Positions 7,520-13,956 of a DNA stretch of 13,956 nucleotides are shown piece by piece. Made by a program: the position numbers and the translations under genes. Numbering within the stretch: position 1 is the first letter of the stretch; the number at the start of each line of letters is the position of its first letter. Location of the stretch: NCBI GenBank assembly GCA_964534705.1, contig CAZHPY010000041.1:1-13956 (forward strand), in the 5' to 3' direction. The stretch comes from CAZHPY01 sp964534705. Lineage in GTDB: Bacteria > Omnitrophota > Gorgyraeia > 2-01-FULL-45-10. The notes beneath the pieces were generated by a model. That model was given only the letters and a program-made list of their open reading frames with translations. It did no database searches and was not told the DNA's origin.

Positions 7520-8845
7520 ATGGGTAAAAAAATCCTCCTAATCGGGTCAGGAAACTTTATCGATAAAATAAAGGCCCTTCTTTCCAACCTTGCGCTCGAG
7601 TCCGAAATAGCCGAAGAATATCCCAAAATAAGGCGAGCGGTCAATAAGAAAAATGCGGATGTCATACTTTTTGAAGCCGATCATTATTCCCGTCGCCCTA
7701 TTATCCTGAAAAAAATATTTACCCTTTTAAATCGTGCTAAAACATCTTTTATCATATTCTCCGCAAAAAAAAATGTAGCGGCTGTGATGCAAGCCAATGC
7801 CGCCGGCGCCTCCGACTATATACTGATGCCGTATAATGTTCGCGAGCTTAACCTGAGGCTTGACGCTGCCGTCAATAAAAAGAAACGGATCGTCTGCATA
7901 GGAGGCGGAACAGGGTTGTTCAATATCCTCATGGGTATAAAAAATATCCCGGGCATATTACCTATTTCAGTAGTAAGCATGACCGATGACGGCGGTTCCT
8001 CAGGCAGGTTAAGGGACCTATTCGGCGTTCTCCCTCCGGGAGACGTACGCCGTTCTCTCGTCGCACTCTCGAGCGCTCCCCAGGTTATGAATGAGATCAT
8101 GACATACCGTTTTAAAAAAGGGGACTGTTTTATCGGGCACAATTTCGGCAATATCCTGTTAATGGTCTTGAATAACATTACAGGTTCGATGTCCGAAGGA
8201 GTAAAAGCGCTTGGTGACCTGCTTAACGTAGAAGGCATAGTCCTGCCTGTATCCGTCAGTAATTCCAGGCTATGCGCTGAATTCGAAGACGGCACCATAG
8301 TTAAAGGGGAGAGCAATATCGACCTTGGTAAGGGAAGGCCGCCCGACCTGCGCATAACAAGATGCTGGCACGAACCTCGTTCGAGATGCGACATCAATTC
8401 TTTTTCCTCGATCATCAACGCAGATATAGTCACTATAGGCCCCGGAGACCTTTATACAAGCATTATTACCAATTTACTTATAGATGATATCCGCCGCGCC
8501 ATTACCGGAACAAAAGCTAAAAAGATCTATATATGCAATATAATGACAAAACCGGGGGAGACCTCAGGTTATACGGCCCTGGACCACATAAGAGAGGTCA
8601 TTAAATATCTTAAAAAGGATTGTCTTGATTATGTTATAATCTCAGATAACAGCGCCCTTTCAAAAAAAGCGCTTTTAAGATATTCAAAGAAAAAGCAGTT
8701 TCCGGTCCGGATCGGAGACATGTCTCAGATCCGGAAAGCCACGAAGGCCGGGATAATCATAGCGGATATTGCTCACGAGACGGAGCTGATACGCCATGAC
8801 AGCCGGAAAATAAGGGATGTCATAGCACGAATAATGAAGGAGTAA
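7520..8845 (+). CDS. yvcK: Degenerate receiver domain fused to a YvcK/GlmR-family (CofD-like) domain
   Basis: A 441-residue soluble fusion. Residues 1-118 fold-match a response-regulator receiver but lack its chemistry. Gly9-Ser10 replace the acidic pair, Glu52 sits at the phospho-acceptor Asp, Ser81 replaces the conserved Thr, and Met103 replaces the conserved Lys (L-M-P-Y). From about 123 on it is a full YvcK-type domain: the nucleotide-binding loop G-G-G-T-G at 128-132, D-D-G-G-S-S-G-R-L at 156-164, then P-P-G-D-V-R, G-H-N-F-G-N, a G-P-G-D-L-Y-T-S-I motif and M-T-K-P-G-E-T. In Bacillus and relatives YvcK/GlmR binds UDP-GlcNAc and adjusts amino-sugar and cell-wall metabolism, so a UDP-sugar-sensing role is inferred here, in keeping with the SDR and glycosyltransferase downstream. 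No upstream in-frame start exists and there is no Shine-Dalgarno, so the mRNA may be near-leaderless. The standard family member is about 320 residues and lacks the N-terminal domain. Confidence 0.88.
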   Translation: MGKKILLIGSGNFIDKIKALLSNLALESEIAEEYPKIRRAVNKKNADVILFEADHYSRRPIILKKIFTLLNRAKTSFIIFSAKKNVAAVMQANAAGASDYILMPYNVRELNLRLDAAVNKKKRIVCIGGGTGLFNILMGIKNIPGILPISVVSMTDDGGSSGRLRDLFGVLPPGDVRRSLVALSSAPQVMNEIMTYRFKKGDCFIGHNFGNILLMVLNNITGSMSEGVKALGDLLNVEGIVLPVSVSNSRLCAEFEDGTIVKGESNIDLGKGRPPDLRITRCWHEPRSRCDINSFSSIINADIVTIGPGDLYTSIITNLLIDDIRRAITGTKAKKIYICNIMTKPGETSGYTALDHIREVIKYLKKDCLDYVIISDNSALSKKALLRYSKKKQFPVRIGDMSQIRKATKAGIIIADIAHETELIRHDSRKIRDVIARIMKE

Positions 8846-8853
8846 ATGTCAAT

Positions 8854-10230
8854 ATGGGTAAGGCTCATATACTTATCATAGACGACGAAAAGGATGTCAT
8901 AGAATTGATGTCACAGCGGCTTATATCCGAAGGATTCAAGGTATCAGGCGTAAATAATGGAAAAGACGCCCTGGAGTTCTTAAAAACGAATAAACCGGAT
9001 CTCATTATACTGGATTACCTCATGCCGGACATGGACGGCTATGAAACACTGCGCAATATACGCGCGGACAGGGCCACAAAAGATATGGCCGTCATAATGG
9101 TGACCGGAAATTCGAAGCATTTGGACAAGATCAAAGGCCTGGAAATGGGGCTCGATGACCATATAACAAAGCCTTATGAACCGAGAGAGCTTATAGCAAG
9201 GATAAATGCGGTCTTAAAACGCACACGCCAATCCGTCCGCACCGTAAAAAATATCCTTATTACCGGCGGCGCAGGATTTATCGGTTCAGCGCTGACAAAG
9301 TCACTGCTTGAGAAAGGATATAACGTGACTGTCATCGATGATTTCTCGACAGGCAGCAAGGAAAACCTGGAAGCCGTGCTCGACAATAAAAATTTCCACC
9401 TTATAACAGGTTCCATTACGGATGAGACGATAATATCCAGGGCCGTAGAAGAGTGCGACCTTATTTATCATCTTGCCGCCACGGTCGGCGTAAAAAACGT
9501 GGTCGATAAACCTCTTGAAACAATAATCTATGATACGATAGGCACATCCATTGTCCTGAAATATGCTTCCTCCAGGTCCGTCAAGACTATCATAACATCG
9601 ACGTCGGAGGTGTATGGCAAATCGACTAAGTATCCATTCAGGGAGGATGATGATGTCATAATAGGGCCGCCGGATGTGAACAGGTGGAGCTATGCGTGCT
9701 CCAAGTTGCTCGATGAGTTCTTTGCTATAGGGTATTACAGGGAACGCGGGCTTCCTGTTGTTATAGTCAGGCTGTTCAATGTAGTTGGCCCCGGCCAGGT
9801 CGGCAGGTACGGTATGGTGATCCCGCGGTTTTTTAAATTCGCCCTGGAAAATAAGGCCATACCCGTTTATGGGGACGGCAAGCAGGAAAGGTGTTTTACT
9901 TATGTCGATGATGTCATAGATATAATCATAAAGCTTGCCGATAACGATGATGCGGATGGCCAGGTAATAAATCTGGGATCTAATAATGAAATATCTATAA
10001 AGGACCTGGCCGAGGCGGTAAAAAAGGTCACCGGAAGCTCGTCCGAGATAATCTTCGAGCCTTACCAGAAATATTACGGCGCAAGTTTTGAGGACGTAAA
10101 AAAGAGGGTGCCCGATCTTGAAAAATTAAAAAGGATCGCCGGGAGCGCCCCGAAGACGACATTAAAAGAGATACTGGATAAGATGAACCGCTATTTCAGG
10201 GAGAATCCCGGCGAACTGGAGAGGGCCTAG
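8854..10230 (+). CDS. Receiver domain fused to an extended-SDR nucleotide-sugar epimerase/dehydratase
   Basis: A 458-residue two-domain protein. Residues 1-123 are an intact response-regulator receiver: acidic pair Asp10-Asp11, phospho-acceptor Asp54, Thr84 and Lys106-Pro107. After a linker of roughly ten residues, 132-458 form an NAD(P)-dependent extended short-chain dehydrogenase. It has the Rossmann loop T-G-G-A-G-F-I-G at 137-144, a D-D-F-S-T-G acidic turn at 162-167, H-L-A-A at 206-209, S-T-S-E-V-Y-G at 249-255 and the catalytic Tyr280-x-x-x-Lys284. The R-W-S-Y-A-C-S-K context recalls UDP-glucuronate decarboxylase/ArnA and UDP-sugar 4-epimerases, but the exact reaction is not decided. 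The frame is continuous with no sign of a sequencing frameshift. AAGGAG at 8837-8842 precedes ATG by 11 bases; the gap to the upstream gene is 8 bases. The obvious inference is sugar-nucleotide conversion switched by phosphorylation of Asp54. No kinase is encoded nearby. Confidence 0.9.
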   Translation: MGKAHILIIDDEKDVIELMSQRLISEGFKVSGVNNGKDALEFLKTNKPDLIILDYLMPDMDGYETLRNIRADRATKDMAVIMVTGNSKHLDKIKGLEMGLDDHITKPYEPRELIARINAVLKRTRQSVRTVKNILITGGAGFIGSALTKSLLEKGYNVTVIDDFSTGSKENLEAVLDNKNFHLITGSITDETIISRAVEECDLIYHLAATVGVKNVVDKPLETIIYDTIGTSIVLKYASSRSVKTIITSTSEVYGKSTKYPFREDDDVIIGPPDVNRWSYACSKLLDEFFAIGYYRERGLPVVIVRLFNVVGPGQVGRYGMVIPRFFKFALENKAIPVYGDGKQERCFTYVDDVIDIIIKLADNDDADGQVINLGSNNEISIKDLAEAVKKVTGSSSEIIFEPYQKYYGASFEDVKKRVPDLEKLKRIAGSAPKTTLKEILDKMNRYFRENPGELERA

Positions 10231-10249
10231 AAAATACGAGGATAAGATC

Positions 10250-10645
10250 ATGGCAAAGAAAAAAATATTGATAGTAGATGACGAGATAGATTTTACAGAG
10301 CTTATGAAAACAAGGCTCGAGGCGAACGATTTTGAAGTTGTGGTCGCCAATAATGGCGAAAGCGCGCTCGAACTGGTAAAGACAACCAGGCCTGACGCCG
10401 TTCTCCTGGATATAATGATGCCGGGAATAGACGGCCTGACCGTTTTAAAACGGATACGCGCCACGGACGAAAGGCTGCCTGTATTTATGATCACGGCATT
10501 TTCCAATGAGGAAAAGATAAAATTGGCCGGAAAGATGAATGCATCCGGTTTTATAATCAAAGCCAGGACCGACATATCCGAAGAGATCAAGCATATAACG
10601 GATGCAATAGATGTAGCAAATAAATACAAGGAAAAACGTGGCTGA
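10250..10645 (+). CDS. Stand-alone receiver (CheY-like) response regulator
   Basis: A 131-residue single-domain receiver with Asp10-Asp11, phospho-acceptor Asp54, Thr82 and Lys104 all present, so it should be phosphorylatable. The conserved Lys-Pro is Lys-Ala here (I-I-K-A-R-T-D), losing the usual cis-proline. There is no output domain; a short charged tail (about 122-131) follows the last helix. In a gapless hand alignment its first 62 residues match the receiver of the preceding fusion protein at 32 positions, so the two are close paralogs. GAGG at 10238-10241 lies 8 bases before ATG. Its end overlaps the barrel gene by 8 bases. Likely a phosphorylation-dependent partner or phosphate sink in the cluster; the partner is unknown. 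Confidence 0.92.
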   Translation: MAKKKILIVDDEIDFTELMKTRLEANDFEVVVANNGESALELVKTTRPDAVLLDIMMPGIDGLTVLKRIRATDERLPVFMITAFSNEEKIKLAGKMNASGFIIKARTDISEEIKHITDAIDVANKYKEKRG

Positions 10646-11492
10646 AAAATACAGAAGACGCCTGATCCTGGTATTGATCCTCATGTCCACCGCCATTCCT
10701 TCTCTCGCAAAAGAACAAGCCGATGTGGAACAGCTTGTCCAGAAACTTACCCCGCCACTTGCCGTAACAGCGGAAAAAGAAGAAGTGAAAGACAAATGGT
10801 ATTTTGACGCTTACTATGAACCGGGCGACGTGCTTCAGGGCGCAAGGACCGGGCACTGGAACGAACTCGACTATACCTTCGGATACATACACAATAACAT
10901 TACAGGTTATATGGTCATGTCCGAGCAGGAGCGGTTTGACAATAGTAATTATACGGCCAATTGGGGCGCTTATATAAACATAGACAAAAACCAGTACACA
11001 CATTTTGAATGCGGTTTAGGCTGGGGCGATGACATGTTCTTATACCAGCTGCAGACAGTAGCCGAATACGGCCACAGGCTTTACGAAAATCTTTTCGGGC
11101 AGATAAGTTATACTTATCGTTCTTATAAGGCCGATGGCGACGATACGTATCTTGTGGTTCCCGGTTTAATATATTATTTCGGCGATAGCTACCTAAGCGC
11201 TAATTACGGCGCAGGCTACATGAATAACCATGATACTGCCTCATTCGGCGTCTTCAAGGGGGATTTTGCCTTAACGAAGTTCCTTCGCTGGAACTGCGGC
11301 ATAGCGTTCGGCGGCAGGTTATACGATATAAATGGTTGGGACGCAGGCGACGAACAGGGTTTTATCCTGTTTACAGGTATCAACCTGAATATATACAAAG
11401 GTATAAATTGCAGGCTCGGATACGTATACGGCGAAGAAGCGCCGAAATTCATAAAACGCAGTGTATATTTTGCAGCATCGGTAAAATTCTAA
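10638..11492 (+). CDS. Outer-membrane beta-barrel protein, YaiO-like
   Basis: A 284-residue exported protein starting at GTG 10638, which overlaps the receiver gene by 8 bases; AAGGA at 10628-10632 is five bases upstream. Residues 1-24 are a signal peptide (R-R-R, hydrophobic core, cleavage after S-L-A at 22-24). After an acidic/polar stretch (about 25-52) the rest is a run of alternating, aromatic-rich beta strands separated by Gly/Asn/Asp turns. It ends in a terminal Phe (A-S-V-K-F), the standard outer-membrane insertion signal. The spacing and motifs such as G-L-I-Y-Y-F-G resemble the YaiO-type barrel domain, which I suggest rather than assert. Placed before a HEAT protein and a polysaccharide synthase, it is a plausible outer-membrane export pore or accessory, in the position PgaA or AlgE fill elsewhere. 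No TPR domain is fused to it. Confidence 0.8.
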   Translation: MAEKYRRRLILVLILMSTAIPSLAKEQADVEQLVQKLTPPLAVTAEKEEVKDKWYFDAYYEPGDVLQGARTGHWNELDYTFGYIHNNITGYMVMSEQERFDNSNYTANWGAYINIDKNQYTHFECGLGWGDDMFLYQLQTVAEYGHRLYENLFGQISYTYRSYKADGDDTYLVVPGLIYYFGDSYLSANYGAGYMNNHDTASFGVFKGDFALTKFLRWNCGIAFGGRLYDINGWDAGDEQGFILFTGINLNIYKGINCRLGYVYGEEAPKFIKRSVYFAASVKF

Positions 11493-12728
11493 ATGTTTAA
11501 TTATTATACTGACATAATCTGGGCTATCGACGCCGTTTTACTCGCCATAACGGTTTTAACAAGTCTTGTCATATTTTTTACCGCCTTCTGTAAAGACCTT
11601 TTGTGGGACAAGCGCCGCAAGGCGCTGCTTAACGTCAAAAAAGATGTCTATGAACTTGTTATTTCAGGCCAGGACGCTTCCAAAGGCATTTGCTATCCGG
11701 TTGTAGCCGATATAACGCCGCAGCAATTCATAGACATAGAGACCAATAGAAGGATAGACATAGCTTTTTTTAATGAGTCTGAGCAGCAATTTTTTAAAAA
11801 ATGTTTTATCACTCCGGAGCGGATCGCTTCTCTCGAAAAGATCGCTAAAAATTCAAGAAATAAATGGAAAAAAATAGAAGCCATACTCTCGCTTGGCTAT
11901 ATCAAGGCAAGCGAAGCGCTGGGCATCCTCGAAGAAGCCCTTTTAAGCAGGGATAAGGACATCGTCTATTTTGCTATAATCTCTCTGGGGCAGATAAAGA
12001 CCATTGAAGCGGCAAGGATGCTGCTGAAAGTGCTGATAAAAGACCCGGCAAACAGTTACAAGATCGTCTCTATCCTGCAGGATTATCCAAAGGAAATACT
12101 CGATGACGTCGTTAAGCTCATCGATTACCATGATCCGATGGTAAGGTATTGGATAGCCGTACTTTTATCGAAATTTGCGCCGGCGCAATATATAAATAAT
12201 ATAGAAAAACTGGTCCATGATTCATCTCCCGATGTCCGCGCGGCTGCGTGCAAGTGCCTGGGGAATATCGGTTCTTCAGAGGCGCAGGAGGCCCTAATGG
12301 CATGCCTTAAAGACGATAGCTGGCAGGTAAGGAAAGAAGCGGTGCTGGGGTTGTCAAAAATAATGAAAGGCGCCGTCATTCCTCATGTTATAGGGCTTAT
12401 CAACGACGCCTCCTGGTCCGTGGTCGATGCCGTTAAAGAGGCGATGACGGATAATATAGACGCGTCATTGCCATATATAGAAAAATTCCTTACCGCCGAC
12501 GACGAGATCCCGAAGAAGTATTCTATTTATGCCCTTCAGGATTCAGGGTATCTGGATAAACTATTGGGCGAATTGTTGTCCGGCGATCCCGGAAGCAGGA
12601 CCATAAATCTGCTAAAAGGCATAGTCAGGTCCAAAACGCACTATGGGCTTGATGCGGCAATAGCAAGGCTTGATCCTGCCCGGCAGGACAAGGCGCTGGA
12701 AATGTTGATAGAAATACAGAAAGATTAA
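11493..12728 (+). CDS. Membrane-anchored HEAT-repeat protein
   Basis: A 411-residue protein with one N-terminal transmembrane helix (about 8-32) followed by a basic stretch (K-D-L-L-W-D-K-R-R-K), which predicts the bulk to be cytoplasmic. Residues about 120-370 form repeated helical pairs of the HEAT/PBS-lyase type. The clearest repeats are D-S-S-P-D-V-R-A-A-A-C-K-C-L-G-N-I-G and the following D-D-S-W-Q-V-R-K-E-A-V-L-G-L. No catalytic motif is seen; such arrays normally bind other proteins. The ATG directly follows the stop of the barrel gene (TAAATG, 11490-11495) with no clear Shine-Dalgarno, so translation is probably coupled. It precedes the glycosyltransferase by two bases, so an assembly or regulatory scaffold for that enzyme, perhaps contacting the receiver proteins, is the natural inference. 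Exact function unknown. Confidence 0.82.
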   Translation: MFNYYTDIIWAIDAVLLAITVLTSLVIFFTAFCKDLLWDKRRKALLNVKKDVYELVISGQDASKGICYPVVADITPQQFIDIETNRRIDIAFFNESEQQFFKKCFITPERIASLEKIAKNSRNKWKKIEAILSLGYIKASEALGILEEALLSRDKDIVYFAIISLGQIKTIEAARMLLKVLIKDPANSYKIVSILQDYPKEILDDVVKLIDYHDPMVRYWIAVLLSKFAPAQYINNIEKLVHDSSPDVRAAACKCLGNIGSSEAQEALMACLKDDSWQVRKEAVLGLSKIMKGAVIPHVIGLINDASWSVVDAVKEAMTDNIDASLPYIEKFLTADDEIPKKYSIYALQDSGYLDKLLGELLSGDPGSRTINLLKGIVRSKTHYGLDAAIARLDPARQDKALEMLIEIQKD

Positions 12729-12730
12729 GC

Positions 12731-13956
12731 ATGTTCACCCCGGAACTTATTTACGCCGTATTCATAATATCGTTAGGCTATTTTGTAGTACTGACGGTTT
12801 ATTATATATTCCTTGCCCTGATAGGTTCATATGAAGAGACCAAGAGGGTGCTGAGCGGTGAAGAAGAGAATTATTCCTTATTTTATTTTTCGCCTTTAAA
12901 GATACCGGTCAGTTTCATAGTGCCGGCGCACAACGAGGAGGACTGGATAAAGGATTCCTTAAGATCGCTTATCAGCCTTAATTATCCTGAATTCGAGATC
13001 ATAGTAGTAAATGACGGGTCAACAGACAGGACGCTGGAAGTCCTGAATGACATCCTCAAACTGAGGCCGGTAGATATGATGTATATCAGGCACTATAAAG
13101 ACGGCAGGATGAGGGGTATCCTCAAAAGCGAGTTGTACCCTAATGTCACCGTAGTGGACAAGGATAGGGGCAACAAAAAGGCAGGAGCTGTTAATGCCGG
13201 CCTTAACATAGCAAAAAATAACTACATATGCGTTATAGACGCCGATACGGTCCTTGAGAGGGACGCATTGCTTAAGGTCATGGTCCAGGTCGAAAAAGAA
13301 CCCGATAAGGTCATAGGCGTGGGCAGCTACTTCGGCCTTGTTAACGGTTTTAAGATAAAGGATGGCGCGGTCATGGAGCGCAGTTTTTCATATAATCCCA
13401 TAGTCGCGTACCAGAATATAGAATATATACGGTCTTTCATAGGTAACCGGCTTGCCTGGAGCAAATATAACGCTACGCCTATATTGGCAGGGGGGTTTAG
13501 CGTATGGCGCAAGGACGTGGTGTATGAATTAGGCGGTTTTGATGTGGACTTTACTTGCGAGGATGCGGAATTTACGTTCCGGGCGCACGAATACCTCGTT
13601 AAAAATAAGGAAAAGAACTACAAAATAATAATGCTGCCTTTCTACGTAGGATGGACCGAAGGCCCAAGTAATATAGGGTCGCTTATCATGCAGCGTAATC
13701 GCTGGCAGCGGGTCATAGATGAAACGGTCTGGACATATAAACATATGATATGTAATCCTAAATATGGACTTTTTGCATTCCTAACCCTGCCTTATTTCTT
13801 ATTATATGAGGTCCTTGGGGTCTTTATGGAGCTACTAGGTATATGTTTTGTAGCTGCCGGGGCCATGATGTCCGTTGTAAAATGGGAGGTATTTTTTGCT
13901 TATTTTGGACTTATGCTGCTGATACAGACCTTTACGACCCTTCTTAGCATGCTGGC
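12731..13956 (+). CDS. Processive family 2 glycosyltransferase (PgaC/BcsA-like), 3' truncated by the window
   Basis: An open frame of 408 complete codons running off the window end. It has an N-terminal transmembrane helix (about 7-31), then a cytoplasmic GT-A catalytic domain: P-A-H-N-E at 65-69, the UDP-binding Asp95 in V-N-D-G-S-T, the metal-binding D-A-D at 170-172, the catalytic-base motif C-E-D at 276-278, and Q-R-N-R-W at 321-325 (QxxRW). The last motif marks processive synthases that polymerise and translocate a polysaccharide, as in cellulose, hyaluronan and poly-GlcNAc synthases. C-terminal membrane helices begin near 345 and are cut by the end. Sugar specificity is not readable. 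The start lies two bases after the HEAT gene stop without a clear Shine-Dalgarno, suggesting coupled translation. It would take a UDP-sugar from the cytosol, possibly one made by the SDR upstream, and feed a chain towards the outer-membrane barrel. Confidence 0.92.
   Translation, partial: MFTPELIYAVFIISLGYFVVLTVYYIFLALIGSYEETKRVLSGEEENYSLFYFSPLKIPVSFIVPAHNEEDWIKDSLRSLISLNYPEFEIIVVNDGSTDRTLEVLNDILKLRPVDMMYIRHYKDGRMRGILKSELYPNVTVVDKDRGNKKAGAVNAGLNIAKNNYICVIDADTVLERDALLKVMVQVEKEPDKVIGVGSYFGLVNGFKIKDGAVMERSFSYNPIVAYQNIEYIRSFIGNRLAWSKYNATPILAGGFSVWRKDVVYELGGFDVDFTCEDAEFTFRAHEYLVKNKEKNYKIIMLPFYVGWTEGPSNIGSLIMQRNRWQRVIDETVWTYKHMICNPKYGLFAFLTLPYFLLYEVLGVFMELLGICFVAAGAMMSVVKWEVFFAYFGLMLLIQTFTTLLSML

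Noticed and set aside
7816..8433. Long open frame on the minus strand opposite the YvcK-type gene.
   Set aside because: It mirrors the conserved YvcK coding sequence, including its invariant motifs, and its translation has no recognisable domain.
9205..9260. Frameshift or misassembly joining a receiver gene to a separate SDR gene.
   Set aside because: The frame is continuous, no start codon with a ribosome binding site precedes the Rossmann segment, and neither domain shows a broken end; a true fusion is simpler.

Overview
The window reads as a stretch of chromosome from a Gram-negative (diderm) bacterium. It carries two outer-membrane proteins with signal peptides (a TolC-type factor and a C-terminal-Phe beta-barrel), an RND pump and a membrane pyrophosphatase. 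GC looks mid-range by eye, and the genes use ATA (Ile) and AGG/AGA (Arg) codons heavily. This together with the membrane H+-PPase suggests an uncultured lineage of the Omnitrophota/Elusimicrobiota kind, but that is a weak guess from style, not evidence of taxonomy. All genes lie on the + strand, packing is tight, and no gap without a gene exceeds about 150 bases. I saw no tRNA, rRNA, insertion sequence or CRISPR array.

Region 1 (1-2520): the tail of an upstream gene (stop 51-53), an intrinsic terminator, and then hppA, a complete K+-independent-type proton-pumping membrane pyrophosphatase with its own strong terminator. A perfect TTGACA-N17-TATAAT match overlaps the tail of the upstream gene and sits before the terminator, so hppA may be transcribed through an attenuator-like hairpin.

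Region 2 (2521-7481): an apparent drug/solute efflux operon of a MarR-family repressor, a TolC-family outer membrane factor and an AcrB-type RND permease. A consensus promoter and an AT-rich palindrome just upstream of marR suggest autoregulation. The periplasmic adaptor (MFP) that normally accompanies such a pump is absent from this operon.

Region 3 (7482-13956, runs off the end): a six-gene run that is the most unusual part. In order: a degenerate receiver domain fused to a YvcK/GlmR-type UDP-sugar-binding domain; an intact receiver fused to an extended-SDR nucleotide-sugar epimerase/dehydratase; a free-standing receiver; an outer-membrane beta-barrel (YaiO-like); a membrane-anchored HEAT-repeat protein; and a processive, multi-membrane-span family 2 glycosyltransferase (PgaC/BcsA-like), truncated by the window end. 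Gene boundaries from 8843 on are separated by 19 nt or less, overlap or abut, which implies one transcript and translational coupling. My reading is a synthase-dependent exopolysaccharide (or other glycan) system. The GT2 would polymerise and translocate, the barrel would export, the HEAT protein would be a cytoplasmic scaffold on the membrane, and the SDR would supply or alter the sugar nucleotide. Control would come from receiver domains wired directly onto metabolic proteins rather than onto DNA-binding outputs. No histidine kinase and no DNA-binding response regulator is present here.
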